Of a stretch of DNA of 33,223 nucleotides, positions 7,578 to 15,454 are shown in pieces (the stretch's first letter is position 1; each line of letters starts with the position of its first letter). Source of the stretch: Bacteroidaceae bacterium. GTDB lineage: Bacteria > Bacteroidota > Bacteroidia > Bacteroidales > Bacteroidaceae. The notes below the pieces were generated by a model that did not search any database, was not told the DNA's origin, and saw nothing but the letters and a program-made list of their open reading frames with translations. Where the stretch lies: assembly GCA_017453465.1 (NCBI GenBank), contig JAFTEV010000076.1, positions 1-33,223 on the forward strand, written 5' to 3'. Made by a program: the position numbers and the translations under genes.

Positions 7578-8918
7578 ATGAATACCACCAAGCTCTGGAC
7601 GAAAAACGTCCAAATGACAGCTGAGATAGAGAAGTTTACCGTAGGTCGTGACCGCGAAATGGACCTCTACCTCGCCAAGTATGATGTGCTGGGTTCTATG
7701 GCCCACATCACGATGCTGGAGACCATCAACCTCTTGACAAAGGAGGAACTTCAGCTGTTGCTACAGGAGTTGAAGGCTATCTATGCACAGTGTGAACGCG
7801 GAGAATTTGTGATTGAAGAAGGTGTGGAAGATGTTCACAGTCAAGTAGAACTCATGCTGACACGCAAGCTGGGCGACATAGGCAAGAAAATCCATTCAGG
7901 ACGCTCACGCAATGACCAAGTGCTGGTTGACCTCAAGCTCTTTATTCGTGACCAAATCAGGGAACTTGCAGACTTGGTGAAGAATCTCTTCGATGAACTT
8001 ATTCAGCAGTCCAACCGTTATAAAGATGTACTGATGCCAGGCTACACCCACTTGCAAGTGGCTATGCCTTCCAGCTTCGGACTCTGGTTTGGAGCATACG
8101 CTGAAAGCCTTGTCGATGATATGCAGTACCTCCTTGCAGCCTGGAAAATCACGAACCGCAACCCCCTTGGCAGTGCAGCAGGCTATGGCAGCAGTTTTCC
8201 CCTAAATCGTCAACTGACTACCGACCTTCTGGGCTTTGACTCTATGGACTACAACGTCATTTATGCTCAGATGGGACGCGGCAAGACAGAACGCAACGTA
8301 GCCTTCTCTATGGCCACCATAGCTGGCACTTTGGCAAAACTTGCCTTTGATGCTTGTATGTTCAATTCCCAGAACTTCGGCTTTGTCAAGTTACCAGCAG
8401 ACTGCACCACAGGTTCCAGCATCATGCCCCACAAGAAGAACCCTGATGTATTTGAGTTGACACGAGCCAAGTGTAACAAGTTGCAGTCTCTTCCCGTCAC
8501 AGTCACCATGATTATGAACAACTTGCCCGTAGGCTACTTCCGCGACTTGCAAATCATCAAGGAAGTCTTCCTGCCTGCTTTCGACGACCTGAAAGACTGT
8601 CTTCAGATGGCCACCTACATTATTAATAAGATGGAGGTGAACCCTCATATTCTCGACAATCCCATCTACGACCCCATCTTCTCTGTGGAGGAGGTCAATC
8701 GCTTAGCAGCAGCTGGAATGCCTTTCCGCGATGCCTACAAGAAAGTAGGACTTGACATCGAGGCAGGTAACTTCACTCCAGACAAGCACATCCACCACAC
8801 CCATGCTGGCTCCATAGGCAACCTCTGCAACGACAAGATTCAGGCACTGATGGATGACGTGGTAAACGGTTTCAAGTTTGAGAAGATGGAACAAGCCATC
8901 AAAAATTTAACGCTATGA
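7578..8918 (+). CDS. argH: Argininosuccinate lyase
   Basis: Cleaves argininosuccinate to arginine and fumarate, the last step of arginine synthesis. It has 446 residues, normal for the fumarase/aspartase superfamily. The superfamily signature GSSIMPHKKNPD is intact and carries the catalytic serine loop. HSGRSRNDQVLVDL and GYTHLQVAMPSSF provide substrate and catalytic histidine contacts. ATG 7578 gives MNTTKLWTKN; the upstream in-frame ATG lies inside repeat DNA and is unlikely. The stop overlaps the next start (ATGA). Confidence 0.95.
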   Translation: MNTTKLWTKNVQMTAEIEKFTVGRDREMDLYLAKYDVLGSMAHITMLETINLLTKEELQLLLQELKAIYAQCERGEFVIEEGVEDVHSQVELMLTRKLGDIGKKIHSGRSRNDQVLVDLKLFIRDQIRELADLVKNLFDELIQQSNRYKDVLMPGYTHLQVAMPSSFGLWFGAYAESLVDDMQYLLAAWKITNRNPLGSAAGYGSSFPLNRQLTTDLLGFDSMDYNVIYAQMGRGKTERNVAFSMATIAGTLAKLAFDACMFNSQNFGFVKLPADCTTGSSIMPHKKNPDVFELTRAKCNKLQSLPVTVTMIMNNLPVGYFRDLQIIKEVFLPAFDDLKDCLQMATYIINKMEVNPHILDNPIYDPIFSVEEVNRLAAAGMPFRDAYKKVGLDIEAGNFTPDKHIHHTHAGSIGNLCNDKIQALMDDVVNGFKFEKMEQAIKNLTL

Positions 8919-9886
8919 TTTACAACTATTGCGGACATTCGGGAGTGCAGCTCCCTGTGCTGAGCCTCGGCTTGTGGCACAACTTCGGTAGTGTTGACGA
9001 CTTCAATGTGGCCACACAGATGATTCTGCGTGCTTTCGATGCGGGCATCTGCCACTTCGACCTTGCCAACAACTATGGCCCTGTGCCTGGTTCAGCAGAA
9101 ACCAACTTCGGTAGAATCCTGAAGAACAACCTTGCCAGCCATCGCGACGAAATGTTTATCTCCAACAAGGCAGGACACGATATGTGGCCAGGAGTCTATG
9201 GCACAGGTTCTTCACGCAAAAACCTCATGGCCAGTTGCGACCAGAGCCTTCGCCGCTGCGGGCTGGACTACTTCGATGTGTTCTACAGTCACCGCTACGA
9301 TGGTGTGACCCCCGTAGAGGAGACCATGCAAGCTCTCATCGACCTTGTGCGACAGGGCAAAGCGCTCTATGTAGGCATCTCCAAATATCCTGCCGACAAG
9401 CAGCAGCTGGCCTACGACATCTTGCGCGAAGCCCATGTACCTTGTCTCATTTCGCAATACCGTCACTCCATGTTCGACCGCAAGGCACAACAGGCAAACT
9501 TCCAGATAGCAGCCGACAATGGTAGTGGCATCATCTGTTTCTCTCCCCTTGCTCAGGGTCTGTTGACGGGAAAATATGACAACGGCATACCTGCCAACTC
9601 CCGTGCAGCCAAAGCATCAGGCTTCTTGCAGCAAAGCCAAGTCACCCCAGAACGCATCGAAGCAGCACGCAAACTGGGACAGATAGCAAAACGTCGCAGT
9701 CAGTCCATGGCACAAATGGCACTTGCATGGGTGCTGAGCGATGAGCGAGTCACCAGCTGCATTATTGGCACAAGCAGTGTGGCACAGCTGGAGAATAATC
9801 TGCAAACATTGGAAAACCTACATTTCTCAACTGAAGAACTTCATGAAATCGATGAAATCATCTCTGACCCGAAACTTTCTTTTTAG
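8915..9886 (+). CDS. Aldo/keto reductase, YghZ/MgrA-like
   Basis: Predicted NADPH-dependent reductase of the AKR14-like group (L-glyceraldehyde-3-phosphate reductase type); the true substrate is not known. It has 323 residues. The catalytic tetrad can be placed at Asp49, Tyr54 (FDLANNYGPVPGSAE), Lys85 (SNKAGHDMWPG) and His126 (YSHRYDG). The long NNYGPVPGSAE and WPGVYGTGSSRKNL loops are typical of the YghZ branch. CIIGTSSVAQLENNL near the C-terminus belongs to the cofactor-binding region. The start overlaps the argH stop by four bases. Confidence 0.92.
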   Translation: MIYNYCGHSGVQLPVLSLGLWHNFGSVDDFNVATQMILRAFDAGICHFDLANNYGPVPGSAETNFGRILKNNLASHRDEMFISNKAGHDMWPGVYGTGSSRKNLMASCDQSLRRCGLDYFDVFYSHRYDGVTPVEETMQALIDLVRQGKALYVGISKYPADKQQLAYDILREAHVPCLISQYRHSMFDRKAQQANFQIAADNGSGIICFSPLAQGLLTGKYDNGIPANSRAAKASGFLQQSQVTPERIEAARKLGQIAKRRSQSMAQMALAWVLSDERVTSCIIGTSSVAQLENNLQTLENLHFSTEELHEIDEIISDPKLSF

Positions 9887-10406
9887 CCTTGCATTGCTGG
9901 CGTGTAGTGGTTGCACCAAAGACATGGTGACCAGCACATATTCTACGGAGCACTACGTCAATGTCTATTTCGACCCCATTTCTGCTTACCTCCCCCTCAT
10001 GCAGGTGCTGGGCAGTCCAGGCTTTGGCAATCCAGGGCAATATGCCACATTGCGACGGTCAAGCACGAAAATCACCATCACCTCAGCCACAGGTGCCACC
10101 GAGTACACAGATGCAGTCATTATGAAAGGCTCCTACGGTTGTGGCGGACTCATCATCGGCACCAACTACGACAGCCAGTATTATGCCTACGACCTGGCTT
10201 GCCCCAACTGCAACCAAGCCCAGTATCGCCTCACTGTCCCCTTCGACGGCACAGGCATTGTGACCTGCAACCACTGCAAGATTTCGTATGACCTCAACAA
10301 CGGCACCATTCGCAGCACAGAGGGGAACACCATCCACCCCACCCCTCGCAGTCTGCTGCGCTACCGCATCACCTATTCAGGAACGTTTCTGAATGTGTAC
10401 AATTAG
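9843..10406 (+). CDS. Small lipoprotein with two CxxC pairs (Rieske- or zinc-ribbon-like)
   Basis: A 187-residue protein from ATG 9843 (ATG 9852 is an alternative), overlapping the 3' end of the reductase gene. A signal peptide ends in LLACSGC, with Cys21 or Cys24 as the lipidated residue. Later CPNC and CNHC pairs, about 25 residues apart, lie in a context (YAYDLACPNC; GIVTCNHCKISYDLNNG) that resembles a Rieske domain in which the His ligands are Cys. That would suit zinc or a rubredoxin-like metal rather than 2Fe-2S. Function unknown. The next gene overlaps its end by 14 bases. Confidence 0.72.
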   Translation: MKSMKSSLTRNFLFSLALLACSGCTKDMVTSTYSTEHYVNVYFDPISAYLPLMQVLGSPGFGNPGQYATLRRSSTKITITSATGATEYTDAVIMKGSYGCGGLIIGTNYDSQYYAYDLACPNCNQAQYRLTVPFDGTGIVTCNHCKISYDLNNGTIRSTEGNTIHPTPRSLLRYRITYSGTFLNVYN

Positions 10407-11235
10407 CCTTTATCACCAACTCAAGCAGGTACTGACACAGAGCGGAATGGACGAGCGGGAAGCCTCGGCCATAACCCTGATGCTGATTGAAGAAAAGACA
10501 GGACTTAGCCGCACCCAGATTCTCACTTCCGCAGCCACCGCCCACTGTGCAGACCTACTTCCCCTTGCACAGCAGGTAGCCAGAGGTGTGCCCGTGCAGT
10601 ATGTCCTTGGTTATGCCTACTTCTGTGGCATGAAGTTCCGCGTCACTCCCAGTGTACTCATTCCGCGACCCGAAACCGAAGAACTGGTGGAGTGGGTAAT
10701 CTCCAGTGTAAAAAGATACGGAGCAGAACCCCGCATCCTTGACGTTGGTACAGGTTCAGGTTGCATAGCCATCACCCTTGCAAAGCGCATTCCTACAGCC
10801 CATGTCACAGCTCTCGACATCAGTGCAGAAGCCCTGCAGGTAGCTCGCAGGAATGCCGAAGCCCTCCATGCCGAGGTACGTTTTCAGCAGCTCGACATAC
10901 TCCACCAGCAACCGCAAGGCACCTACGACCTCATTGTTTCCAATCCCCCCTATGTCTGCGAAAGCGAGAAAGCAACCATGGAGCGGAATGTGCTTGACCA
11001 CGAACCCCACCTTGCCCTCTTCGTCCCCGATGCCTCCCCCCTCCTTTTCTACGAAGCCATAGCCCGTCAAGCCCTCACCCCCCTCACCCCTAATGGCCAG
11101 CTCTACTTTGAAATCAATCGTCAATACGGCACAGCCCTCACCACCCTGCTCCACAGCCTTGGCTACACCGACATCCAGCTCCGCAGGGACCACTTTGGCA
11201 ATGACCGAATGATACAATGCACAATTAACAATTAA
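10393..11235 (+). CDS. prmC: Release factor glutamine N5-methyltransferase
   Basis: Methylates the glutamine of the GGQ motif in peptide chain release factors. It has 280 residues. The N-terminal helical domain with GVPVQYVLGYAYFCGMKFRVTPSVLIPRPETEELVEW is typical of PrmC/HemK. SAM motif I is ILDVGTGSGCIAITLAKR, and the catalytic NPPY motif is present (DLIVSNPPYVCESE). The C-terminal residues TINN and the stop codon are encoded by the first units of the following repeat (acaattaac), so the gene end appears to have been replaced by repeat DNA. Confidence 0.94.
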   Translation: MCTISLYHQLKQVLTQSGMDEREASAITLMLIEEKTGLSRTQILTSAATAHCADLLPLAQQVARGVPVQYVLGYAYFCGMKFRVTPSVLIPRPETEELVEWVISSVKRYGAEPRILDVGTGSGCIAITLAKRIPTAHVTALDISAEALQVARRNAEALHAEVRFQQLDILHQQPQGTYDLIVSNPPYVCESEKATMERNVLDHEPHLALFVPDASPLLFYEAIARQALTPLTPNGQLYFEINRQYGTALTTLLHSLGYTDIQLRRDHFGNDRMIQCTINN

Positions 11236-11326
11236 CAATTCACAATTTGAGTATGAAACTTCGGACAGCAGTAACGCCAGCTATACATACTCCAATTGTG
11301 AATTGTGAATTATGAATTAAAAATTC
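11222..11326. repeat. Intergenic hairpin, aattcacaattt family (complete copy)
   Basis: The left arm is caattaacaattaac followed by aattcacaatttgagtatg; the right arm is catactccaattgtgaatt followed by gtgaattatgaatt. The spacer of about 35 bases holds cttcggacagcagtaacg. It overlaps the last codons and stop of prmC. Half copies of this element are present at 7498-7577 (right arm) and 19002-19058 (left arm). Confidence 0.82.
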
Positions 11327-11330
11327 CCTC

Positions 11331-12110
11331 ATGTCTCTCACCTACTCTTCCCCCATCTTTGGCCCCGTCCACAGCCGTCGTCTCGGCGTATCTTTAGGCA
11401 TAAACCTCCTGCCCGCAGACGGAAAAATGTGTTCCTTCGACTGCATCTATTGCGAATGCGGATTCAACCACGACTTTCGCCCCAAGCAACCCATGCCCAA
11501 ACGGGAGGAAGTAGCCCGTGCCCTCGAAACACAGCTACAGAAGATGCAGACAGAAGGCCCCGCACCCGATGTCCTCACCTTTGCCGGCAACGGAGAACCC
11601 ACGCTGCATCCTCACTTCCCTGAAATCATCGACGACACCCTGCGTCTGCGTGACCAATACTTTCCCCAGGCCAAAGTCAGTGTCCTCACCAATGCCACCC
11701 AGACACAGCGTCCTGCCGTCTTTGAAGCCCTGCGCCGTGTTGACAACAACATCTGCAAGCTCGACACCATTCAGCCCGACTACATTCGTCTGGTTGACCA
11801 GCCCTGTGCGGCCTACGATGTAGAAGCCATCCTCGACCGCCTCATTGCCTTTGGCCAAGACTGCATCATCCAGACCATGTTCATGCAGGGCCAGTACCAA
11901 GGCCAATCGGTTGACAACACTACACCCCACTATGTCCTGCCCTGGCTCTCAGCCCTCCAGCTCATCCAGCCCCGCGAAGTGATGATTTACACCCTCGACC
12001 GTGAACCCCCACTCGGTACCTCCACCCTTCAGAAGGCCACCCACGAACAACTCGACAGCATTGCAACCCAAGTGCGCAGCCTCGGCCTCCCCTGTAGTGT
12101 GGCGTACTAA
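11331..12110 (+). CDS. Radical SAM protein (COG0731-like)
   Basis: A 259-residue radical SAM enzyme. The 4Fe-4S/SAM motif is CSFDCIYCECG (Cys34, Cys38, Cys41). The upstream segment GPVHSRRLGVSLGINLLP and the downstream FAGNGEPTLHPHFPEI (GNGE, SAM amino-group contact) match the COG0731 group often annotated simply as a radical SAM or Fe-S oxidoreductase. There is no SPASM extension. The exact reaction is unknown. It stands alone between a hairpin repeat and the bidirectional terminator. Confidence 0.86.
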   Translation: MSLTYSSPIFGPVHSRRLGVSLGINLLPADGKMCSFDCIYCECGFNHDFRPKQPMPKREEVARALETQLQKMQTEGPAPDVLTFAGNGEPTLHPHFPEIIDDTLRLRDQYFPQAKVSVLTNATQTQRPAVFEALRRVDNNICKLDTIQPDYIRLVDQPCAAYDVEAILDRLIAFGQDCIIQTMFMQGQYQGQSVDNTTPHYVLPWLSALQLIQPREVMIYTLDREPPLGTSTLQKATHEQLDSIATQVRSLGLPCSVAY

Positions 12111-12135
12111 GCGGGGCTGCCGTTACGCAAAGCAT

Positions 12136-12424
12136 GACCTCGAAGAGGTCGCACTTCACTGAATAACCCATGGTAAGACTGCGTCAAGCAGACTCACCAT
12201 GGGTGTTGCATAGATAGGGGTATATATACGTGGCACTTCGGTAGATGTGCCACACCATCGCAGATGGTACATACGGCATGGTGCATAACTACCTCCCGCA
12301 GAGGGGAGGTGTGGCACATCTACCGAAGTGCCAAAGCTTGTACTTGTCTGCCCTATCACCCATGGTGAGCCTGCTTGACGCAGTCTTACCATGGGTTAAT
12401 CAGAGTGTGACCTCTTCGAGGTCG
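12136..12424. repeat. Nested 290-bp palindromic element
   Basis: A large imperfect inverted repeat whose arms are themselves chains of small palindromes. In order: acctcgaagaggtc (12137-12150); acccatggt...accatgggt with an inner gcgtcaagc segment; gtggcac...gtgccac (about 12230-12253); accatcgcagatggt; acctcccgcagaggggaggt near the centre; then the same units in mirror order back to acctcttcgaggtc (about 12410-12423). Arm matches include taagactgcgtcaagcag against its complement with very few mismatches. There is no plausible coding sequence. It fills the gap between the radical SAM gene and the terminator. Confidence 0.85.
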
Positions 12425-12434
12425 GAACTATGCT

Positions 12435-12470
12435 AAACGAAAACTTATGAGCCATAATTTTCGTTTTTTT
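12435..12470. terminator. Bidirectional intrinsic terminator
   Basis: The stem aaacgaaaacttatg pairs with cataattttcgttt around a short loop and is followed by a T-run on the plus strand (12464-12470). On the minus strand the same hairpin is bordered by A/T sequence. It sits between two convergent genes, the radical SAM gene on plus and the mosaic protein on minus, which is the expected place for a shared terminator. Confidence 0.75.
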
Positions 12471-12479
12471 GAGGTTAAC

Positions 12480-14534
12480 TTACAAGGCAAGGCGGAAGCC
12501 AAGGTTATTGAACGAGACCGTGGGCGAACAGCTGCCTCGAACCGTCACACGACAGTTTGCGGCTGTGTCCTCCTCCTCCCAGTTAGCACCGTCCCAGCTA
12601 CCACCACGGATTACGCGGAGAAAGCCGGATGCAGCCCCTGTGGGATTAGACTGAGCAGAAGATGAATAGCTACCAGACCAATCTTGGCACCATTCATGCA
12701 CGTTGCCGCTCATGTCATAGAGGCCAAGCTCGTTGGCTTGCTTCGTGCCTACCTCATGGGTCTTCCAGCCGCTATTCTCCGTGTACCATGCCACATCGCC
12801 GATGGTGTTGCTGCCGCTGTACTTGTAGCCCTGGCTCTTCGTGCCGCCGCGTGCCGCAAACTCCCACTCGGCCTCGGTGGGCAGACGGAAGGTCTTGCCC
12901 GTCAGCGCGTTCAGCTTCGTGATGAACTCTTGGCAGTCGTTCCAGCTTACCTTTTCCACTGGCAGGTTGTTACCCTGCCAGAAGGAAGGATTGCTGCCCA
13001 TGACGGTTTTCCACAAGGCCTGTGTCACCTCGGTCTCGCCTATCTGATAGTTGCTCAGGGTCACGTTGTGCACGGGGGCTTCATCATCGTAAGCATCGGC
13101 ATCGTAGTTGGTGCCGGAGCTGCTCGTCTTCTGTGCACCCATCAAGAACGTGCCACCTGTGACGGAAACCATCTTGAACGACACGCTGTTCACCGTGTAG
13201 GTGGTGATGTCTGTAGCCGAAGAAGAGCAAACGGCGCGAACAGAATAACCATAGCAACGGGGGAGGTTACTGCTCCGAGTCACTTCAGACCCATTCGAAC
13301 TGCAGTTCACATACCATGCAACGGTCGGATTGAACTTATTTAGCGAACTCGACCAAAGCTTGACGTTGCTACCCACATAATCAACTGAACTGCCTCGATA
13401 ATACCCAGCAGCGTGCAAGAAAATGGAATTTCCAGAAGGTCCTTCTACTTTAAAGCCCTTCACATCGTTCAAGGTAGTCCAAGTCCATTTGCACTTTTCG
13501 CGGAGTTCTGTCAGCTCATCATCGGTCGGCATACGCCATGTGCCGCCCCAATTAGCATGAGCGGCATCATCTTCAAGGTCAAGTTGGTTTTTGTTGTCGG
13601 GAGCCGTGTAGCTGTAATCGGACGAGGTGTTGTATTTGGTCAAAGTCTTTTCAGTGCCTTGGCACCATTTGTAGGTGCTCCAGCTGTAGTCTGTCTTTGT
13701 TGTAGTCTCGCCCCAAGCAAAATAGTCGCCGTATTCTTCGGGAGCATTTGCGCCGATGTTCATGGTCGCCCACTTCACGGAGAGGCCAAGGTCAACGTAT
13801 GCATGAGTTGGGGTTGGGGTTGGAGCTGTACCGCCCACGGTCACCTCGCAGGTGGCAGAAGCTCCGAAGCCGTCAAGGGCGGTGCAGGTGATGGTGGCGG
13901 TGCCTTCGCCAACGGCTTCCACGGTGCCTCGATTGGAAACTGTCACTACATCTTCGTCGCTGCTTACCCACTCGTATGAAGTATTATCTGCATCGGCTGG
14001 AGATACTGTGGCCGTCAGGCGCACGGGGTCGCTGTCAAGCTGCAAGGCAAGCGAGGTCTGGCTGAGTGTGATGCTTTCCACGGGCTGGATAGGCTGGTTG
14101 TAGTAGGTCTGCACATTGCTTACATCTGGAGCCTTCACTACGAGGTAGCTTTTGTCGGCGGGCAGGAAGATGACCTTGAGATAAGTGGCAGCACGGCCAG
14201 CTGAATTGAAGAAGAGGATGCAGCCCTGCGAAGGCAGGAACTTGTAGGTGTAGCCCTTGCCGTAGTCGGTGGTGCCGTCGGAGTTGAGCGTGAAGCTGTC
14301 TGTTTTGGAACGGTACCACGTGCCAGCCAGCATATTGTAATCCACATAGTAGTGGTTCACTTCGGGGCCAACGACTTCGGTCGTGCCTGTGAGATAACCG
14401 TCAATCACCATGGTCACGTCGCCCACATCGAGCACGGTGTTGTGGTTCAGGTCGCCGTTAATGACTTGTGCACCCATGGACATGGGTAGCAGTGCGGCTG
14501 CAAGAAGCAGCAGGGTGTGTTTAATCTTGTTCAT
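12480..14534 (-). CDS. Secreted mosaic protein: dockerin-like, BIG2, FISUMP and SUMF1-like domains
   Basis: A 684-residue exported protein, the only long minus-strand gene in the window's centre. It has a signal peptide (1-22, MNKIKHTLLLLAAALLPMSMGAQ) and a dockerin-like calcium-binding half-repeat (INGDLNHNTVLDVGDVTMVIDGYL, 25-48). Next come a small beta domain (about 68-135), a bacterial Ig-like BIG2 domain (151-233), a linker TAPTPTPT, a FISUMP (Fibrobacter major paralogous) domain starting HAYVDLGLSVKWATMNIG (244-437), and a C-terminal formylglycine-generating-enzyme-like fold (about 450-684: GGTFLMGA, LPVEKVSWNDCQEF, FRLPTEAEWEFAARGG, DMSGNVHEWCQDW, LGFRLAL). The segment that holds the two active-site cysteines in true FGE reads RGGSWDGANWEEED here, so sulfatase activation is unlikely. 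A binding or adhesion role is inferred. The upstream ATG at 14573 adds no signal-peptide-like sequence and was rejected. Confidence 0.88.
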   Translation of the reverse strand: MNKIKHTLLLLAAALLPMSMGAQVINGDLNHNTVLDVGDVTMVIDGYLTGTTEVVGPEVNHYYVDYNMLAGTWYRSKTDSFTLNSDGTTDYGKGYTYKFLPSQGCILFFNSAGRAATYLKVIFLPADKSYLVVKAPDVSNVQTYYNQPIQPVESITLSQTSLALQLDSDPVRLTATVSPADADNTSYEWVSSDEDVVTVSNRGTVEAVGEGTATITCTALDGFGASATCEVTVGGTAPTPTPTHAYVDLGLSVKWATMNIGANAPEEYGDYFAWGETTTKTDYSWSTYKWCQGTEKTLTKYNTSSDYSYTAPDNKNQLDLEDDAAHANWGGTWRMPTDDELTELREKCKWTWTTLNDVKGFKVEGPSGNSIFLHAAGYYRGSSVDYVGSNVKLWSSSLNKFNPTVAWYVNCSSNGSEVTRSSNLPRCYGYSVRAVCSSSATDITTYTVNSVSFKMVSVTGGTFLMGAQKTSSSGTNYDADAYDDEAPVHNVTLSNYQIGETEVTQALWKTVMGSNPSFWQGNNLPVEKVSWNDCQEFITKLNALTGKTFRLPTEAEWEFAARGGTKSQGYKYSGSNTIGDVAWYTENSGWKTHEVGTKQANELGLYDMSGNVHEWCQDWSGSYSSSAQSNPTGAASGFLRVIRGGSWDGANWEEEDTAANCRVTVRGSCSPTVSFNNLGFRLAL

Positions 14535-14587
14535 TGTCTTGATTTGTTGGAATAAGAAAAGGCGTGTAACCATTCAATGCTTATTTT

Positions 14588-14710
14588 CTACTTTGGGTTA
14601 CCGGCAAGTGACCTTACAACTAAACAAGCAAGAACAGCTCACGCCCATTGGACGTGAACCTTCTGTACAGCTTGTTCTCAGTTGTGAATATTTGCCGGTA
14701 TTCAAAGTAG
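14588..14710 (-). repeat. Imperfect long hairpin in the leader of the mosaic protein gene
   Basis: The arms ctactttg...accggcaa (14588-14607) and ttgccggt...caaagtag (14692-14710) are inverted. Further matches are acaact/agttgt and aagaacag/cttgttct, and there is an inner stem tcacg...cgtga at the centre. It lies between the predicted promoter (14917-14948, minus) and the start codon at 14534, so it would be transcribed as 5' leader RNA. A regulatory role is possible but unproven. Confidence 0.6.
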
Positions 14711-14916
14711 AGAGAACAAGAGCAGAAAGCTCTATATCAATAAGTAAGAAATGGGAACAAGGGCCTTTTTAAGTGAATAAAAATTGGTTGTTTAGTTCCC
14801 TTATGGGCGAGCCGCACCTGTGTGGCTGCATTCCGATGTGTGTTTCTGTACTGTCTGGTTCTTGATGAATAGGTGTTTAAGTGGGTTCAACAATCGTGTT
14901 AACTGTAATTTCGCGG

Positions 14917-14948
14917 CAAAGATACAACCTCCGAGGCGGATTCGCAAA
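14917..14948 (-). promoter_or_regulatory. Bacteroidetes promoter for the mosaic protein gene
   Basis: On the minus strand TTTG (14948-14945) is followed after 20 bases by TATCTTTG (14924-14917), a full match to the Bacteroidetes -33/-7 pattern. Transcription would begin near 14910, giving a 5' leader of roughly 375 bases before the start codon at 14534. I see no closer promoter of this quality. Confidence 0.72.
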
Positions 14949-15104
14949 TTTATGGACGGAAAAATGAGTATATAGCGGGATGGCAGTGCTTTTCTAATCA
15001 GCAAGAAAAGGACTCTTGTTGCGGGCAGACTTCAGTCCAAACGCAGACAGATTGGGCAGACTTTTTTCGGGGTGTTCAGACTAAAATTATTGGGTTCGGC
15101 AAAG

Positions 15105-15199
15105 AAAGTTGACGCAACGGCGTTGTTTTTATAAACATCGGCGTTGTTTTCAGAAACAACGTACATTGTTTTTACAAACAACGCCGTTGCGTCAACTTT
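15105..15199. repeat. Perfect 24-bp stem cruciform with inner hairpin
   Basis: The arm at 15105-15128 is the exact reverse complement of 15176-15199 (aaagttgacgcaacgg... and its mirror). Inside is a second palindrome, cgttgttttcagaaacaacg (15142-15161). It lies in a gene-free stretch (14949-15412) of divergent orientation between the minus-strand mosaic gene and the plus-strand PH/XRE pair. I see no coding sequence in this stretch. Confidence 0.85.
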
Positions 15200-15373
15200 T
15201 GTTCGCAGTGCCTGTGAGTTTTCTTTGAAGTGACAGTGAAAATAATGTCCTACGGGAGTGGTTTTGAATCCCTATATGGCTGGTTCTAAACTGATTTGTG
15301 ACGGTGTTTAGGCTGCATTGCTTTGGGGGCGAAACAGGGTGGCGGGAATGTATGGTTGGAGGATTCTGGCACT

Positions 15374-15420
15374 TTATCAGCAAAACTGATAAGCATTATG
15401 TGAGAAATACTGTATCTTTG
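15374..15420 (+). promoter_or_regulatory. Promoter with adjacent dyad (candidate operator)
   Basis: TATCTTTG at 15413-15420 matches the Bacteroidetes -7 box, 35 bases before the start at 15455. A perfect 7-bp inverted repeat, ttatcag-caaaa-ctgataa (15374-15392), lies just upstream of where the -33 element would be. The second gene of the operon encodes an XRE-type DNA-binding protein, so autoregulation through this dyad is a reasonable inference. Confidence 0.55.
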
Positions 15421-15454
15421 CTGGCGAAATCGTAAATAACAAAAGTGTATCGGT

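Noticed and set aside
12684-13979. Long plus-strand open frames opposite the mosaic protein gene
   Set aside because: They are antisense shadows of a clearly coding minus-strand gene; no motifs or start signals.
14801-15383. Small minus-strand open frames of about 60-70 residues in the gene-free region
   Set aside because: They lack ribosome binding sites and protein-like composition, and they overlap the promoter and the perfect cruciform.
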